A DNA stretch of 64,000 nt, from contig NZ_CP035492.1 of NCBI RefSeq assembly GCF_004135365.1, positions 248,001-312,000 of the forward strand, given 5' to 3'. The notes below the pieces were generated by a model. The model searched no databases. It worked only from the letters and a program-made list of their open reading frames with translations, and was not told where the DNA came from. Of this stretch, positions 10,228 to 20,254 are shown piece after piece; within the stretch, counting starts at the first letter, position 1; each line of letters opens with the position of its first letter. The position numbers and the translations under genes are program-made. Origin of the DNA: Paenibacillus protaetiae (lineage in GTDB: Bacteria > Bacillota > Bacilli > Paenibacillales > Paenibacillaceae).

Positions 10228-10755
10228 ATGACGTTGAGTATAAATTTTAAAGACTATATCCGGGTTATTCCGGATTTCCCGCAGCCGGGCATTAAATTTA
10301 AAGATATTACGCCGCTGCTGAACGACGGCCCGGCTTATAAAGAGGCCATTGCCGCGTTAAAAGAACTTGTCAAGCATTTGGAAATCGATGTTATCGCCGG
10401 TCCGGAAGCACGCGGTTTTGTCATCGGCGCGCCGCTTGCGCTCGAGCTTGGCGTTGGGTTCGTGCCGATCCGCAAAAAAGGCAAGCTTCCTTATGAGACG
10501 ATTGAAGCGAGCTACGACCTGGAATACGGCAACGACAGCTTGACCATGCATGTAGATGCGATCCAACCGGGGCAACGCGTCCTAATTGCTGATGATCTGC
10601 TTGCAACAGGAGGCACCATTGCGACTTCGGTTAAATTGGTCCGCCAGCTTGGCGGTACAGTAGCCGGTGCAGCTTTTTTGATTGAGCTTGGTTATTTGAC
10701 CGGCCGTGACAAGCTGGAAGGCATTGATATTGTTTCGTTGTTGAAATACGAGTAG
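10228..10755 (+). CDS. apt: Adenine phosphoribosyltransferase
   Basis: Salvages adenine to AMP using PRPP. 175 residues, with the start region [18 protein letters not shown], the PRPP-binding motif [13 protein letters not shown] at about residues 117-129, and the flexible loop with [12 protein letters not shown] 10228 lies after AAGGGA. A strong terminator follows. relA is next, with its own leader. Confidence 0.97.
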   Translation: MTLSINFKDYIRVIPDFPQPGIKFKDITPLLNDGPAYKEAIAALKELVKHLEIDVIAGPEARGFVIGAPLALELGVGFVPIRKKGKLPYETIEASYDLEYGNDSLTMHVDAIQPGQRVLIADDLLATGGTIATSVKLVRQLGGTVAGAAFLIELGYLTGRDKLEGIDIVSLLKYE

Positions 10756-10777
10756 TTCACCGTCAAGGTGCTGCAAG

Positions 10778-10817
10778 GCTCCCTCTTCACTGCAAATGCG
10801 AAGAGGGAGCTTCTTTA
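10778..10817 (+). terminator. apt terminator
   Basis: GCTCCCTCTTC pairs with GAAGAGGGAGC (11 bp), followed by a T-rich tail. Confidence 0.85.
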
Positions 10818-10978
10818 TATCACATTTGGCTGAATACCAGACAAATCCGGCAGTTAATTTCGGAGTTTCGACACCGTCCACAGTTGACGTCATGTCATGG
10901 TAACAGGCATAATATGAGGAATAATAGAAAGCTGAATTGTCTGAATAGATCATGCCAAGCGAAAGAAAGGGACGTTTC

Positions 10979-13159
10979 ATGGGCATAGAGCAGTTAATTG
11001 AAAAGGCGTCTGCCTATCTGAAGGAACAAGACTTATTACGCATCAGGGAAGCCTATGATTTTGCTGAGCAAGCCCATCACGGCCAAGTGCGCAAGTCGGG
11101 TGAGCCTTATATCTTGCATCCTGTGGCCGTAGCGGAAATATTGGTCAACATGCAGATGGACGTCATGTCGATTATTGCTGCGCTGCTGCATGATGTCGTA
11201 GAAGATACAACCGTTGATCTGGCAACGGTCAAAGCGAAATTTGGCGATACATGCGCCATGCTGGTCGACGGGTTAACAAAGCTGGAAAAAATCCAATTCC
11301 GGTCGAAGGAAGAGCAGCAGAACGAAAACTACCGCAAAATGTTCTTGGCGATGACACAGGACATTCGCGTTATTTTAATTAAGCTGGCCGACCGGCTTCA
11401 TAATATGCGCACGTTAAAGTTTCAGTCGGAGGAAGCGCAGCGCCGGATTGCGTATGAAACGCTGGAAATTTTTTGCCCGATTGCGCACCGGCTTGGTATT
11501 TCTGCGATCAAATGGGAGATGGAAGATATTGCGCTCCGCTATTTGAACCCGCAGCAGTATTACCGGATCGCCAATCTGATGAAAAAGAAGCGGGCGGAAC
11601 GCGAGAAGCATATTGAGGACGTTATCGACCGGATTAAAGAAAAGCTTGCGGAAATGGGCATCGACGGCGACATCTCGGGACGCCCCAAACATATATACAG
11701 CATTTATAAAAAAATGCATGCCAAAAACAAGCAGTTTAATGAGATTTACGACTTGCTTGCGATCCGGATTATCGTGGATAACATTAAGGACTGTTACGCG
11801 ACGCTTGGCATTATCCATACGTTGTGGAAACCGATGCCTGGGCGGTTCAAGGACTATATCGCAATGCCCAAAGCAAACATGTACCAGTCGCTCCATACAA
11901 CGGTCATCGGGCCAAACGGGGAGCCGACGGAAGTGCAGATCCGCACTTGGGAAATGCACCGCACGTCGGAGTACGGTATCGCGGCGCATTGGGTATATAA
12001 AGAAGGCAGCTCGTCGCCAAACGGCAATTTTGAAGACCGCTTGTCCTGGGTACGCGAGCTGATGGAGCTGCAGCATGACACGCAAAATGCGGCCGAGTTC
12101 ATGGAATCGCTGAAGATGGATTTCTTCTCCGATCTTGTATTTGTATTTACGCCAAGCGGGGAAGTGATCGAGCTTCCTTCAGGATCGGTGCCGCTTGATT
12201 TTGCGTACCGCATTCATACGGAGGTTGGCAACCGCACTATCGGAGCGAAGGTAAACGGCAGAATCGTGCCGCTGGACCATAAGCTGAAAACCGGCGATAT
12301 TATCGAGATTTTGACATCCAAGCATTCCTACGGACCAAGCCAGGACTGGATTAAAATTGCGCAATCCTCACATGCGCGCAGTAAAATCCGGCAATGGTTC
12401 AAGAAGGAAAAACGCGAGGAAAATGTCGCCAAAGGCCGCGAGTCGATTGAACGCGAGCTGAGGAAGCTTGGTTTAGAGCCGTCCGTATGGATGACAGACG
12501 ACAAGCTGCAGGAAGTGGCGACGAAATTTACGTTTAACGATATAGAAGATATGATGTCGGCGATCGGCTTCGGCGGTTTGACGGGTGCCCAGGTATGTAC
12601 GAGACTGACCGAAAAGCTGCGCAAGGAAGCGGAAAAATCGAATATTATTGATTTGGCCGAACCGAAAGAAAACAAATCGCCGGGCTCCAAGAAAAACCGC
12701 CCCACCAACGGCATTATGGTCAAAGGGGTCGACAACTTGCTTGTCCGTTTTGCCCGCTGCTGCAATCCGGTGCCGGGTGACGCCATTATCGGCTATATTA
12801 CGCGCGGCCGCGGCGTTTCCGTCCATCGTATCGACTGTCCGAACATTCCGTTTGGCGTCGAAGGCGAAGAAGCGGAACGCGTCATTGAAGTGGCGTGGGA
12901 CGAAGGTATCGAGTCGAACTACAGCGTCGATATCGAAATCGCCGGACAAGACCGCTCGGGCTTGCTGAACGAGGTGCTGCAGGCGGTTTATGAAAGCAAA
13001 ACGAACATTACGGCGGTTACTGGCCGTTCGGTTAAAAATAAAATGGTCATGATCCATATGACGATCATGATTCGCAATGTGGAGCATCTGTCATCCGTTG
13101 TGGAAAAAATTAAACGGGTGAAGGACATTTATTCCGTGCAGCGGATCATTAACAGCTAA
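10979..13159 (+). CDS. relA: Bifunctional (p)ppGpp synthetase/hydrolase RelA/SpoT homologue
   Basis: Makes and degrades (p)ppGpp in the stringent response. 726 residues. The HD hydrolase motif LLHDVVEDTT is at about residue 70; the synthetase domain carries YQSLHTTVIGPNG at about 300; then come a TGS domain (DLVFVFTPSGEVIELPSGS, ~385), the conserved-Cys region RFARCCNPVPGD (~590) and a C-terminal ACT domain. Both active sites look intact. ATG 10979 (GAAAGGGACG upstream) matches the B. subtilis start better than an ATG nine codons earlier. dtd follows 15 bases after the stop, so the two are co-transcribed. Confidence 0.97.
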   Translation: MGIEQLIEKASAYLKEQDLLRIREAYDFAEQAHHGQVRKSGEPYILHPVAVAEILVNMQMDVMSIIAALLHDVVEDTTVDLATVKAKFGDTCAMLVDGLTKLEKIQFRSKEEQQNENYRKMFLAMTQDIRVILIKLADRLHNMRTLKFQSEEAQRRIAYETLEIFCPIAHRLGISAIKWEMEDIALRYLNPQQYYRIANLMKKKRAEREKHIEDVIDRIKEKLAEMGIDGDISGRPKHIYSIYKKMHAKNKQFNEIYDLLAIRIIVDNIKDCYATLGIIHTLWKPMPGRFKDYIAMPKANMYQSLHTTVIGPNGEPTEVQIRTWEMHRTSEYGIAAHWVYKEGSSSPNGNFEDRLSWVRELMELQHDTQNAAEFMESLKMDFFSDLVFVFTPSGEVIELPSGSVPLDFAYRIHTEVGNRTIGAKVNGRIVPLDHKLKTGDIIEILTSKHSYGPSQDWIKIAQSSHARSKIRQWFKKEKREENVAKGRESIERELRKLGLEPSVWMTDDKLQEVATKFTFNDIEDMMSAIGFGGLTGAQVCTRLTEKLRKEAEKSNIIDLAEPKENKSPGSKKNRPTNGIMVKGVDNLLVRFARCCNPVPGDAIIGYITRGRGVSVHRIDCPNIPFGVEGEEAERVIEVAWDEGIESNYSVDIEIAGQDRSGLLNEVLQAVYESKTNITAVTGRSVKNKMVMIHMTIMIRNVEHLSSVVEKIKRVKDIYSVQRIINS

Positions 13160-13174
13160 TCGGAGGGACAAGCC

Positions 13175-13618
13175 GTGAAAGTAGTGGTGCAGCGCAGCAA
13201 GCAGGCAAAAGTAACGGTGGACGGCGCGGCCGTGGGCGAGATTGAATTTGGCCTTGTACTGCTTGTAGGGATTACGCATGAGGATACGGAAGCCGATGTC
13301 CGCTGGATGGCGGATAAAACGGCCGGTCTTCGGATTTTTGAAGATGAAGCGGGCAAAATGAACCATTCGGTTGTGGATGTTGGCGGCCAAATTTTGTCAG
13401 TGTCGCAGTTTACGCTATACGGCGATTGCCGGAAGGGCAAACGCCCGAACTTTATGGCGGCAGCCCGCCCCGAGCAGGCGGAACCGCTATATGAGCAGTT
13501 TAACGAAGCGCTGCGCGCGCAGGGGTTAACGGTGCAGACCGGCGTCTTTGGCGCTATGATGGATGTCTCGCTCACGAACTGGGGCCCGGTAACGCTTATT
13601 TTGGACAGCAAACAGTAG
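13175..13618 (+). CDS. dtd: D-aminoacyl-tRNA deacylase
   Basis: Removes D-amino acids (and glycine from tRNA-Ala) mischarged on tRNA. 147 residues. It has the SQFTLYGD motif at about residues 76-83 and a C-terminal NWGPVTLIL carrying the Gly-cisPro pair that excludes L-amino acids. GTG 13175 follows CGGAGGGAC. Second gene of the relA operon, the same arrangement as in B. subtilis. The amidase gene (lytH/yrvJ) that follows dtd in B. subtilis is absent here. Confidence 0.96.
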   Translation: MKVVVQRSKQAKVTVDGAAVGEIEFGLVLLVGITHEDTEADVRWMADKTAGLRIFEDEAGKMNHSVVDVGGQILSVSQFTLYGDCRKGKRPNFMAAARPEQAEPLYEQFNEALRAQGLTVQTGVFGAMMDVSLTNWGPVTLILDSKQ

Positions 13619-13863
13619 CAGAGGAGCTGTGCGCGGCGGTGTTTACGGCAAGCAGGCAACTTGAGCGGCGGCATACACGAGCGGGTGATGGCGTATAACG
13701 CGCAACGGTTTGCAGCAAGGGCGACAAGCACAACGCGAGAGACGCGATGGGATGTGAGCGGCGGCATGCTCGTGGATGACGATGCACAATGCCAGCAGTG
13801 CGCAAACTGCGGGTTTGGATGCGGCAGGTTTCGTTTTCTGCAATTTCAGCTAGGTTTTGTTTC

Positions 13864-14112
13864 ATGCGGTTAGTTTGGATGCCGCTGGCTATACTAATGG
13901 CAGCCAAGCCATTAATTGAGCCAATGCTGAAGGAGATTAGATACCGCATGCATCAGTCACGCAAGGAGCAAGGCTTGCAGCGCGAGTCGCGCAAGCTGCT
14001 TCACGCCGATTTCCGGGAAGCGATTATTTTAGCCGGCGCGGAAAACAATGTGGAAGTTTCCGATGAACCCGGTGCGCGCAAACCGGCAGGAAGGGGATTC
14101 TCGAAACCTTAA
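13864..14112 (+). CDS. Small hypothetical protein, possible membrane anchor
   Basis: An 82-residue reading frame with one hydrophobic segment (MPLAILMAAKPLIEPML, residues 6-22) and a basic, helical rest. I do not recognise it. The ribosome site is weak (AGGT, 8 bases before the ATG), and the 245 bases between dtd and this ATG hold nothing I can identify. A terminator 130 bases downstream would fit a short transcript. Confidence 0.35.
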   Translation: MRLVWMPLAILMAAKPLIEPMLKEIRYRMHQSRKEQGLQRESRKLLHADFREAIILAGAENNVEVSDEPGARKPAGRGFSKP

Positions 14113-14241
14113 AAAACCGTCTCTTTACAATGATTGCGTTTTCTGAATTGTAATAGGATTGTAATCTAATGATAACGGTTCTTTAATACAACATGCCTAT
14201 ACTACAACTAGACCCCCTTTTTTAAAACATATAACTTGAGG

Positions 14242-14269
14242 ACCTACAACTTGTATTGTAGGTTTTTTT
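14242..14269 (+). terminator. Terminator before the hisS leader
   Basis: CCTACA pairs with TGTAGG around a short loop and is followed by seven T. It isolates the hisS promoter from upstream transcription. Confidence 0.75.
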
Positions 14270-14301
14270 CTGTCCGTTTTAGGGGAAACTATAACTATTC
14301 G

Positions 14302-14330
14302 TTGACACAATAATGAACCTGTGTTATAGT
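14302..14330 (+). promoter_or_regulatory. Sigma-A promoter of the hisS-aspS T-box operon
   Basis: TTGACA (14302-14307) and TATAGT (14325-14330) with 17-base spacing. The predicted start is near 14337, just before the T-box stem I. Confidence 0.85.
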
Positions 14331-14336
14331 TTGAAG

Positions 14337-14655
14337 TCAATATAACTTTACTTATCTGATCCTGTGATGGAACAAAGTAATTCAAAGCACGTACCCAGAG
14401 AGGGATGCCCAGGCTGCAAGCATCCTTATGGTGATTGAATGAACAGACCTTCCGGAGGACAGCAGGCGAACGATGCGATTTGTTTCGTGTCCGTGTAGCT
14501 TGTCTGCGTAAGCGGGCGTTAACCGTTTGGAAAGCGAACGATGCCGTCACATCGCAGTGATGATGCAGGTTCGGAATTGTGGGTGGCACCGCGGGAGATT
14601 ACGCTCTCGTCCCTTGCAGCTTAGGCTGTAGGAGACGGGGGCTTTTTTATTTTTC
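14337..14655 (+). promoter_or_regulatory. T-box riboswitch of hisS-aspS
   Basis: The leader holds the T-box core GGGTGGCACCGCGGG (14581-14595), an AGAGAGGGATGCC distal stem I segment (about 14397-14409) and a terminator hairpin with T-run (14606-14650). Uncharged tRNA binding should favour the antiterminator and allow transcription of hisS. The specifier triplet could not be fixed by eye: the expected position (about 14441-14449) reads GAACAGACC, without an obvious CAC. Confidence 0.9.
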
Positions 14656-14722
14656 CGCTGCGGCAATGCCGCCGTCAAACAGCGAGGAAACGAAGAAATT
14701 TGAGGGGTCAGGAGGGAAACAG

Positions 14723-15976
14723 ATGTCATTTCAAAAGTCGCCTGGTACGCAGGATATTTTGCCCGGCTCGGTAGAGAGATGGCAATATGTCGAGCAGACA
14801 GCCCGGGATATTTGCCGCAGATTTAATTTCCGTGAAATCCGCACGCCGATGTTCGAATCCACCGATTTGTTTAAACGCGGCGTCGGGGAAACAACCGATA
14901 TTGTCGAAAAGGAAATGTATACCTTCACGGATCGCGGCAACCGCAGCATTACACTGCGTCCGGAAGGTACGGCCGGCGTTGTGCGTTCTTACGTAGAAAA
15001 TAAAATTTACGGGGAACCGGACGTTTCCAAATTGTATTACATCGGACCGATGTTCCGTTACGAACGCCAGCAGGCGGGACGTTACCGCCAGTTCCACCAG
15101 TTTGGGGTAGAGGCGCTTGGCTCGGCCGATCCGGCACTGGATGCCGAAGTAATAGCGCTTGGCTACACGTTTTATACCGAAGTAGGCCTTAAAGGCGTTC
15201 GTGTTGAAATCAATTCCATTGGCACACCGGCCGTACGCGCCGATTTCCGCGATAAGCTGCTTGCTTTTCTGGAGCCGAAACGCGAGCTGCTGTGCAAGGA
15301 CTGTCAATCCCGCATGGATCGCAATCCGCTTCGTGTGCTGGATTGCAAAACGGACCAGCATCATTTTGAAGGCGCGCCATCCATTCTGGACAGCCTGGAT
15401 GAAGAATGCCGCACCCACTTTGACAAAGTGCAAACGTATTTGACGGATATGGGCATTCCGTTTGTCATTAATCCGAAGCTGGTGCGCGGGCTCGATTATT
15501 ACACGCATACCGCTTTTGAATATAAAGCGGAAGGTATCGGCGCCATTGATACGATTGGCGGCGGCGGCCGTTACAACGGCCTGGTGTCCGAAATCGGCGG
15601 TCCTGAACAGCCCGGCGTTGGTCTAGGCCTTGGCCTGGAGCGTACGATTATGCTGCTGGAGCATCAAGCACAGCAGCTTCCCGATCCGCACCGCCTGGAT
15701 GTCTACTTGGTAGCGCTGGGTGAAGCTTCCGAGCGCCGCGTCACGCAGCTGACGTACGAGCTGCGTAAAGCAGGCCTGCGTGCAGAGCGCGATTATCTGG
15801 GCCGCAAAATGAAGGCGCAGCTGAAATCCGCAGACCGCTTCGAAGCGCGTTACACGGCGATTTTGGGTGATGACGAGCTGGCGCGGGGCGAAATTGCCCT
15901 GAAAGAGATGGCGACCGGCGAGCAGAAAGTGATTCCGCTTGATCAGCTTGTACAAGAGCTGGCAGGCAACAAATAA
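14723..15976 (+). CDS. hisS: Histidyl-tRNA synthetase
   Basis: Charges tRNA-His. 417 residues, class II fold: motif 2 MFRYERQQAGRYRQFHQFGVE at about residues 110-130, the His-specific LVRGLDYYTHTAFEY, and motif 3 GVGLGLGLERTIMLL near 300, followed by the anticodon-binding domain. ATG 14723 lies 7 bases after AGGAGGG; an in-frame upstream extension would run through the T-box and is rejected. aspS follows after 33 bases, so the T-box should control both. Confidence 0.97.
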   Translation: MSFQKSPGTQDILPGSVERWQYVEQTARDICRRFNFREIRTPMFESTDLFKRGVGETTDIVEKEMYTFTDRGNRSITLRPEGTAGVVRSYVENKIYGEPDVSKLYYIGPMFRYERQQAGRYRQFHQFGVEALGSADPALDAEVIALGYTFYTEVGLKGVRVEINSIGTPAVRADFRDKLLAFLEPKRELLCKDCQSRMDRNPLRVLDCKTDQHHFEGAPSILDSLDEECRTHFDKVQTYLTDMGIPFVINPKLVRGLDYYTHTAFEYKAEGIGAIDTIGGGGRYNGLVSEIGGPEQPGVGLGLGLERTIMLLEHQAQQLPDPHRLDVYLVALGEASERRVTQLTYELRKAGLRAERDYLGRKMKAQLKSADRFEARYTAILGDDELARGEIALKEMATGEQKVIPLDQLVQELAGNK

Positions 15977-16009
15977 TAAGATCCAACACCTAAAGGAGAT
16001 ATGAAAACC

Positions 16010-17824
16010 ATGATGTTGAAAACACATGCATGCGGCCAGCTGTCCAAAGCGGACGTCGGCCAAACCGTTACGCTGAACGGCTGGGTTCAGCGCCGCCGCG
16101 ACCTTGGCGGAGTTTTGTTTGTGGACCTTCGCGACCGCACAGGAATTGTGCAAATCGTATTTAACCCGGATTTCTCGGGCGACGCGCAAGCGCTTGGCGA
16201 ACGCGCCCGCAACGAATTCGTGCTGGCAGTGGAAGGCACGGTCGTTGAACGCGATCCGGAAACGTTTAACCCGAACCTGGCAACCGGCGAAATTGAAGTT
16301 CGCGTTCATAAGCTTGAAATTATGAACCCGGCGAAGACGCCTCCGTTCCCGATTGAAGACGGCGTTGAGGTGGATGAGAACCTCCGCCTGAAATACCGCT
16401 ACCTGGACCTGCGCCGTCCGGAAATGCAGCGCACGCTGCTGCTCCGTTCGAAAGCGGCCAAAGTATTCCGCGACTTCCTTGATGGCGAAGGCTTCATCGA
16501 CGTGGAAACGCCAATCCTGACGAAAAGCACGCCGGAAGGCGCGCGTGACTATCTCGTGCCAAGCCGTGTGCATGAAGGCGAGTTTTACGCGCTGCCGCAA
16601 TCGCCGCAAATTTTCAAACAGCTGCTGATGGTTGGCGGCCTCGAGCGCTATTACCAAATCGCGCGCTGCTTCCGCGACGAAGACCTTCGTGCGGACCGTC
16701 AGCCTGAATTTACGCAAGTCGACATCGAGACGTCGTTCCTGTCTCAGGATCAGCTTCTTTCGATGATGGAGCAGCTGGTACAACGCCTGTTCCGTGAAAC
16801 GGTTGGCGCTGAAATTCCGGCTCCATTCCAGCGTATCACTTACGCGGATGCGATGAACAAATACGGCTCCGACAAGCCGGACCTTCGTTTCGGCCTGGAG
16901 ATCGAAGATATTACCGATATCGTATCGACCAGCGATGTCAAAGTATTTGCAAGCGTAGCGGCAAGCGGCGGCGTAGTTAAGGCGCTGAACGCCAAAGGCT
17001 GTGCAACGTGGAGCCGCAAAGAGCTTGATGACCTGCAGCCGTTTGCGGCACGCTACGGCGGCAAAGGCCTGGCATGGATTACCGTTAAAGACGGCGAATG
17101 GAAAGGCCCGATCGTTAAATTCCTGAAGCCGGAAGAAATTGCCGCTTTGACCGAACGTCTGCAAGTGGAAGACGGCGACCTGCTCACGTTCTCCGCCGAC
17201 AAGAAAAAAGTCGTTGCGGACGTGCTTGGCAACCTGCGCCTGAAAGTAGGCCGCGAGCTTGGCCTGATTGACGAATCGGCATACAAATTCGCATGGGTCG
17301 TAGACTTCCCGCTGCTTGGCTGGGACGAAGAAGCCGGCCGTTATGTGGCTGAGCACCATCCGTTCACCCGTCCGAAGGACGAAGACCTGCACCTGTTCGA
17401 CACCGACCCTGGCCAAATCCGCGCGCAAGCGTACGACCTTGTCCTGAACGGCTACGAAGTAGGCGGCGGTTCGATGCGGATATTCAAACGCGAAGTGCAG
17501 GAAAAAATGTTCGCAGCGCTTGGCTTCTCGATGGAAGAAGCGCAAGAGAAGTTTGGCTTCCTGCTGGATGCGTTCGAATACGGCACGCCTCCGCACGGCG
17601 GCATCGCATTTGGCTTCGACCGTCTGGTTATGCTGCTGACAGGCCGCACGAACTTGCGCGAAACGATTGCGTTCCCGAAAACGGCAAACGCAACCGATCC
17701 GATGACCGACGCTCCATCGCCGGTTGAAGCTTCGCAGCTGGAACAGCTTCATATTCGTACCGTATTGAAGCCGGCCCCTGCAAAACAGCCAGCAGCAGCT
17801 GCTGCCGGCGAGAAAAAAGAGTAA
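16010..17824 (+). CDS. aspS: Aspartyl-tRNA synthetase
   Basis: Charges tRNA-Asp. 604 residues with an N-terminal OB anticodon domain ([22 protein letters not shown]), class II catalytic core ([29 protein letters not shown]), GAD insertion and motif 3 ([15 protein letters not shown]). The C-terminus ends in an Ala/Pro-rich tail. ATG 16010 gives a normal distance from AAAGGAG; ATG 16001 is only 2 bases away. tcdA follows in 25 bases. Confidence 0.96.
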   Translation: MMLKTHACGQLSKADVGQTVTLNGWVQRRRDLGGVLFVDLRDRTGIVQIVFNPDFSGDAQALGERARNEFVLAVEGTVVERDPETFNPNLATGEIEVRVHKLEIMNPAKTPPFPIEDGVEVDENLRLKYRYLDLRRPEMQRTLLLRSKAAKVFRDFLDGEGFIDVETPILTKSTPEGARDYLVPSRVHEGEFYALPQSPQIFKQLLMVGGLERYYQIARCFRDEDLRADRQPEFTQVDIETSFLSQDQLLSMMEQLVQRLFRETVGAEIPAPFQRITYADAMNKYGSDKPDLRFGLEIEDITDIVSTSDVKVFASVAASGGVVKALNAKGCATWSRKELDDLQPFAARYGGKGLAWITVKDGEWKGPIVKFLKPEEIAALTERLQVEDGDLLTFSADKKKVVADVLGNLRLKVGRELGLIDESAYKFAWVVDFPLLGWDEEAGRYVAEHHPFTRPKDEDLHLFDTDPGQIRAQAYDLVLNGYEVGGGSMRIFKREVQEKMFAALGFSMEEAQEKFGFLLDAFEYGTPPHGGIAFGFDRLVMLLTGRTNLRETIAFPKTANATDPMTDAPSPVEASQLEQLHIRTVLKPAPAKQPAAAAAGEKKE

Positions 17825-17849
17825 CGGGATAAAAGGGAGGCTGCACACG

Positions 17850-18605
17850 ATGCTGCATCAATTTTCCCGCACGGAACTGGCGATCGGCCCGGAAGGGCTG
17901 GAGCTGATGAAAGGCAGCACGGTGGCTGTGCTGGGCATCGGCGGCGTAGGTTCGATCGCCGCTGAAGCGCTGGCCCGCACCGGCGTAGGACGCATCATTC
18001 TGATCGACAAAGATGTAGTCGATATAACGAACGTCAACCGCCAGATCCATGCATTGACAACGACGGTTGGCCAGCCGAAGGCCGATCTGATGCGCGACCG
18101 GATTAAGCTGATTAATCCGGAGTGCAATGCCGAAGCGCTGCGCATGTTTTATACGGAAGAAACGTACGAACAGTTGTTTGCGTACCCGCTGGATTATGTC
18201 GTTGACGCTTCCGATACAATTTCGTACAAGGTGCATCTGATCAAGCAATGTCTAGAACGGAACATTCCGGTAATTTCCAGTATGGGCGCTGCTAATAAAA
18301 TGGACCCGACGAAATTCCGGGTGGCGGATATTTCTAAGACGCACACCGATCCGATTGCGCGTGTTGTACGCCAAAAACTGCGTAAAGATGGCATTCGTAA
18401 AGGTGTGAAAGTTGTTTTCTCCGACGAAGAGCCTATGAAGCCAAGAGAGGATGTTACGCAGCGGATCGTGCCGGATAATGCGCCGGAAATCCGCAAAGCG
18501 CAGCAGCCTCCGGCCAGCAACGCTTTTGTGCCGCCGGTAGCCGGGCTGATCATGGTCAGCGTAGTCGTACGCGATTTATTGACAAAAGGCGGAATTACAT
18601 TGTAG
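17850..18605 (+). CDS. tcdA: tRNA threonylcarbamoyladenosine dehydratase
   Basis: ATP-dependent enzyme of the E1/ThiF family that cyclises t6A37 of tRNA to ct6A. 251 residues, with the nucleotide-binding GIGGVGSIAAEALARTGVGRIILID at about 30-55, the DVVDITNVNRQ motif, and the VVDASDTISYKVHLI segment. ATG 17850 follows GGGAGG. It ends the hisS-aspS-tcdA unit, as yrvM does in B. subtilis. Confidence 0.94.
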   Translation: MLHQFSRTELAIGPEGLELMKGSTVAVLGIGGVGSIAAEALARTGVGRIILIDKDVVDITNVNRQIHALTTTVGQPKADLMRDRIKLINPECNAEALRMFYTEETYEQLFAYPLDYVVDASDTISYKVHLIKQCLERNIPVISSMGAANKMDPTKFRVADISKTHTDPIARVVRQKLRKDGIRKGVKVVFSDEEPMKPREDVTQRIVPDNAPEIRKAQQPPASNAFVPPVAGLIMVSVVVRDLLTKGGITL

Positions 18606-18670
18606 TTGTTTCGCCGCATCGGCTGTTCGAAGTCCGCTCCGTTACAGGCGCGGCTTCGTGCTGCAACTGC

Positions 18671-18708
18671 AAAAAAGCCTTCCCGGCATAAACCGGGAAG
18701 GCTTTTTT
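18671..18708. terminator. Bidirectional terminator after tcdA
   Basis: AAAAAAGCCTTCCCGG pairs with CCGGGAAGGCTTTTTT. T-runs on both strands suit convergent tcdA and the MCP gene. Confidence 0.9.
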
Positions 18709-18722
18709 GCAACCTATAGAGA

Positions 18723-20228
18723 CTAATGCTTCAACAGCGATTGCTTGCCGACCAGCTCTTTCAGCTCGGAAATGAGCTGGTCCAGCTGCAAATAACCTTC
18801 AACCAGCTGGCCGATCTTGGAATCCTGATTTTCCATGCTTGCAGATACTTCCTCGACGGAAGCCATATTTTGCTCGGTTGTGGCTGCGATATTCATAATT
18901 TCCCGGGAAACAACGGCGTATTCCTCGGACATTTGAACCGATGATTGGCCAACGGCAACGGCATGCGCTTTGACAAGTCCGGTATTTTCGTGAATGCGCC
19001 GAATGACCTGCTCGACCTGCTGTGTAGCGTCGTAACTAACGGCGACAGCGGATTGGCCCAGATGAATTTGTTCGCTGACAGCTGTAATTTGGCTGCCAAT
19101 TGTATCGAGTATCGAAGCGATTTCTTTGGCTGCCGATTGCGCATGATCGGCCAAGGTCCGCACTTCGGAGGCGACAACTGCAAATCCTTTGCCTTGCTCT
19201 CCTGCCCGGGCCGCTTCTATCGCTGCGTTAAGCGCCAGCAGATGAGTCTGCTCGGATATTTCGCCGATGGAACGGGCAATCGTGCCAACCTGCTCATTTT
19301 GTTGATTCAGCAAATCCATCAGGTGAACGGTATCCGTCATAATGGTGCGGACCCGATTCGCTTCGGTTGTAAGCGTTACGAGCTGGCCGCTGCCTTCCGT
19401 CGTCAGCGCAGCATTATCGGTAGCGTAATTTTGCAGCAATGCTGTCCTGTCTACGAGCTGCTGAACCGACGTGTCGATACTGTGCACAGCTTCTCCGGCT
19501 TCCACGACCATGCCGGTCTGTTTTTCGATCGAGGCGGTCATTTCGCCAAAAGTAGCCGTTACTTCGCGGGATATGATGCCGGCCCGCTCGACGGTGTTTT
19601 TTTGCTCTTTGCTGAATTCATCCAATATGATGATTGAGGATTTCAGTTTGTCGATCAACTGCTCGGAAACGTCTTTGGCAGTTAAGGCATCGCTGCGCTC
19701 GCGCGACACCTGCAGTTGAAGCCGCTGGCTGAAGCCGGCCGACACGGCCAAAGCAGCTGTAGCAAAAATCAGGTACATATACAGGTAAAGCAGAGAATCG
19801 CCCGGAAACAGCCGCTGCTGGTATTCTTGATCGAGAAACAGATAGGTAGTGAACCCCATTCCCAGTATACCCGTCAGAACAATCGGCTTGTAATCGGAAT
19901 ACAAGGTCATAATCGTAATGTTGACATATACCAGAAAATAAGTGCTTATAATCGGATTCGGATCGGAAACAATGAGCAACACGGCCAGCGCTGTTAAAAT
20001 AAACGGAACGAGGTATTTGATATAGGATACAAACCACTTTTTGTAAGTCATCAAGGTCGTAATGCCGCAGGTGACGATTCCGACAGCCGCAAGGGTCATA
20101 ATTAAAGCTGCGCTGATTCCCGCCCCGAGGTCAGCGGCAATGCCAAGTACAAGCAATCCCCATAATATTTTGACAAACAGCCGGTTCCGCTTGTCCAAAA
20201 TTTCCAGATCAGTTGTCATTTCTCCCAA
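18723..20228 (-). CDS. Methyl-accepting chemotaxis-like sensor with multi-helix membrane domain
   Basis: 501 residues. Residues ~18-165 form five or six membrane segments without a large extracytoplasmic loop; a helical stalk and an MCP signalling domain follow. The hairpin tip with [29 protein letters not shown] (about 330-360) is intact, so interaction with CheW/CheA-type partners is expected. No HAMP domain is visible. TTG 20228 has GGGAG at six bases. The acyltransferase-like gene lies 26 bases upstream on the same strand, suggesting one transcript. The ligand is unknown. Confidence 0.85.
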   Translation of the reverse strand: MGEMTTDLEILDKRNRLFVKILWGLLVLGIAADLGAGISAALIMTLAAVGIVTCGITTLMTYKKWFVSYIKYLVPFILTALAVLLIVSDPNPIISTYFLVYVNITIMTLYSDYKPIVLTGILGMGFTTYLFLDQEYQQRLFPGDSLLYLYMYLIFATAALAVSAGFSQRLQLQVSRERSDALTAKDVSEQLIDKLKSSIIILDEFSKEQKNTVERAGIISREVTATFGEMTASIEKQTGMVVEAGEAVHSIDTSVQQLVDRTALLQNYATDNAALTTEGSGQLVTLTTEANRVRTIMTDTVHLMDLLNQQNEQVGTIARSIGEISEQTHLLALNAAIEAARAGEQGKGFAVVASEVRTLADHAQSAAKEIASILDTIGSQITAVSEQIHLGQSAVAVSYDATQQVEQVIRRIHENTGLVKAHAVAVGQSSVQMSEEYAVVSREIMNIAATTEQNMASVEEVSASMENQDSKIGQLVEGYLQLDQLISELKELVGKQSLLKH

Positions 20229-20254
20229 CCTTTTCTCCCATTAATAATTTGCGG

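Noticed and set aside
13619-13863. Remnant of the lytH/yrvJ amidase expected after dtd
   Set aside because: No frame in this stretch shows amidase or SH3 motifs.
14579-14722. N-terminal extension of HisRS from 14579
   Set aside because: It would translate the T-box and terminator. The ATG at 14723 has AGGAGGG and fits the family.
15623-17848. 741-codon leftward frame opposite hisS and aspS
   Set aside because: A shadow of strong codon bias in aspS. Its protein is Arg/His-rich without a recognised domain.
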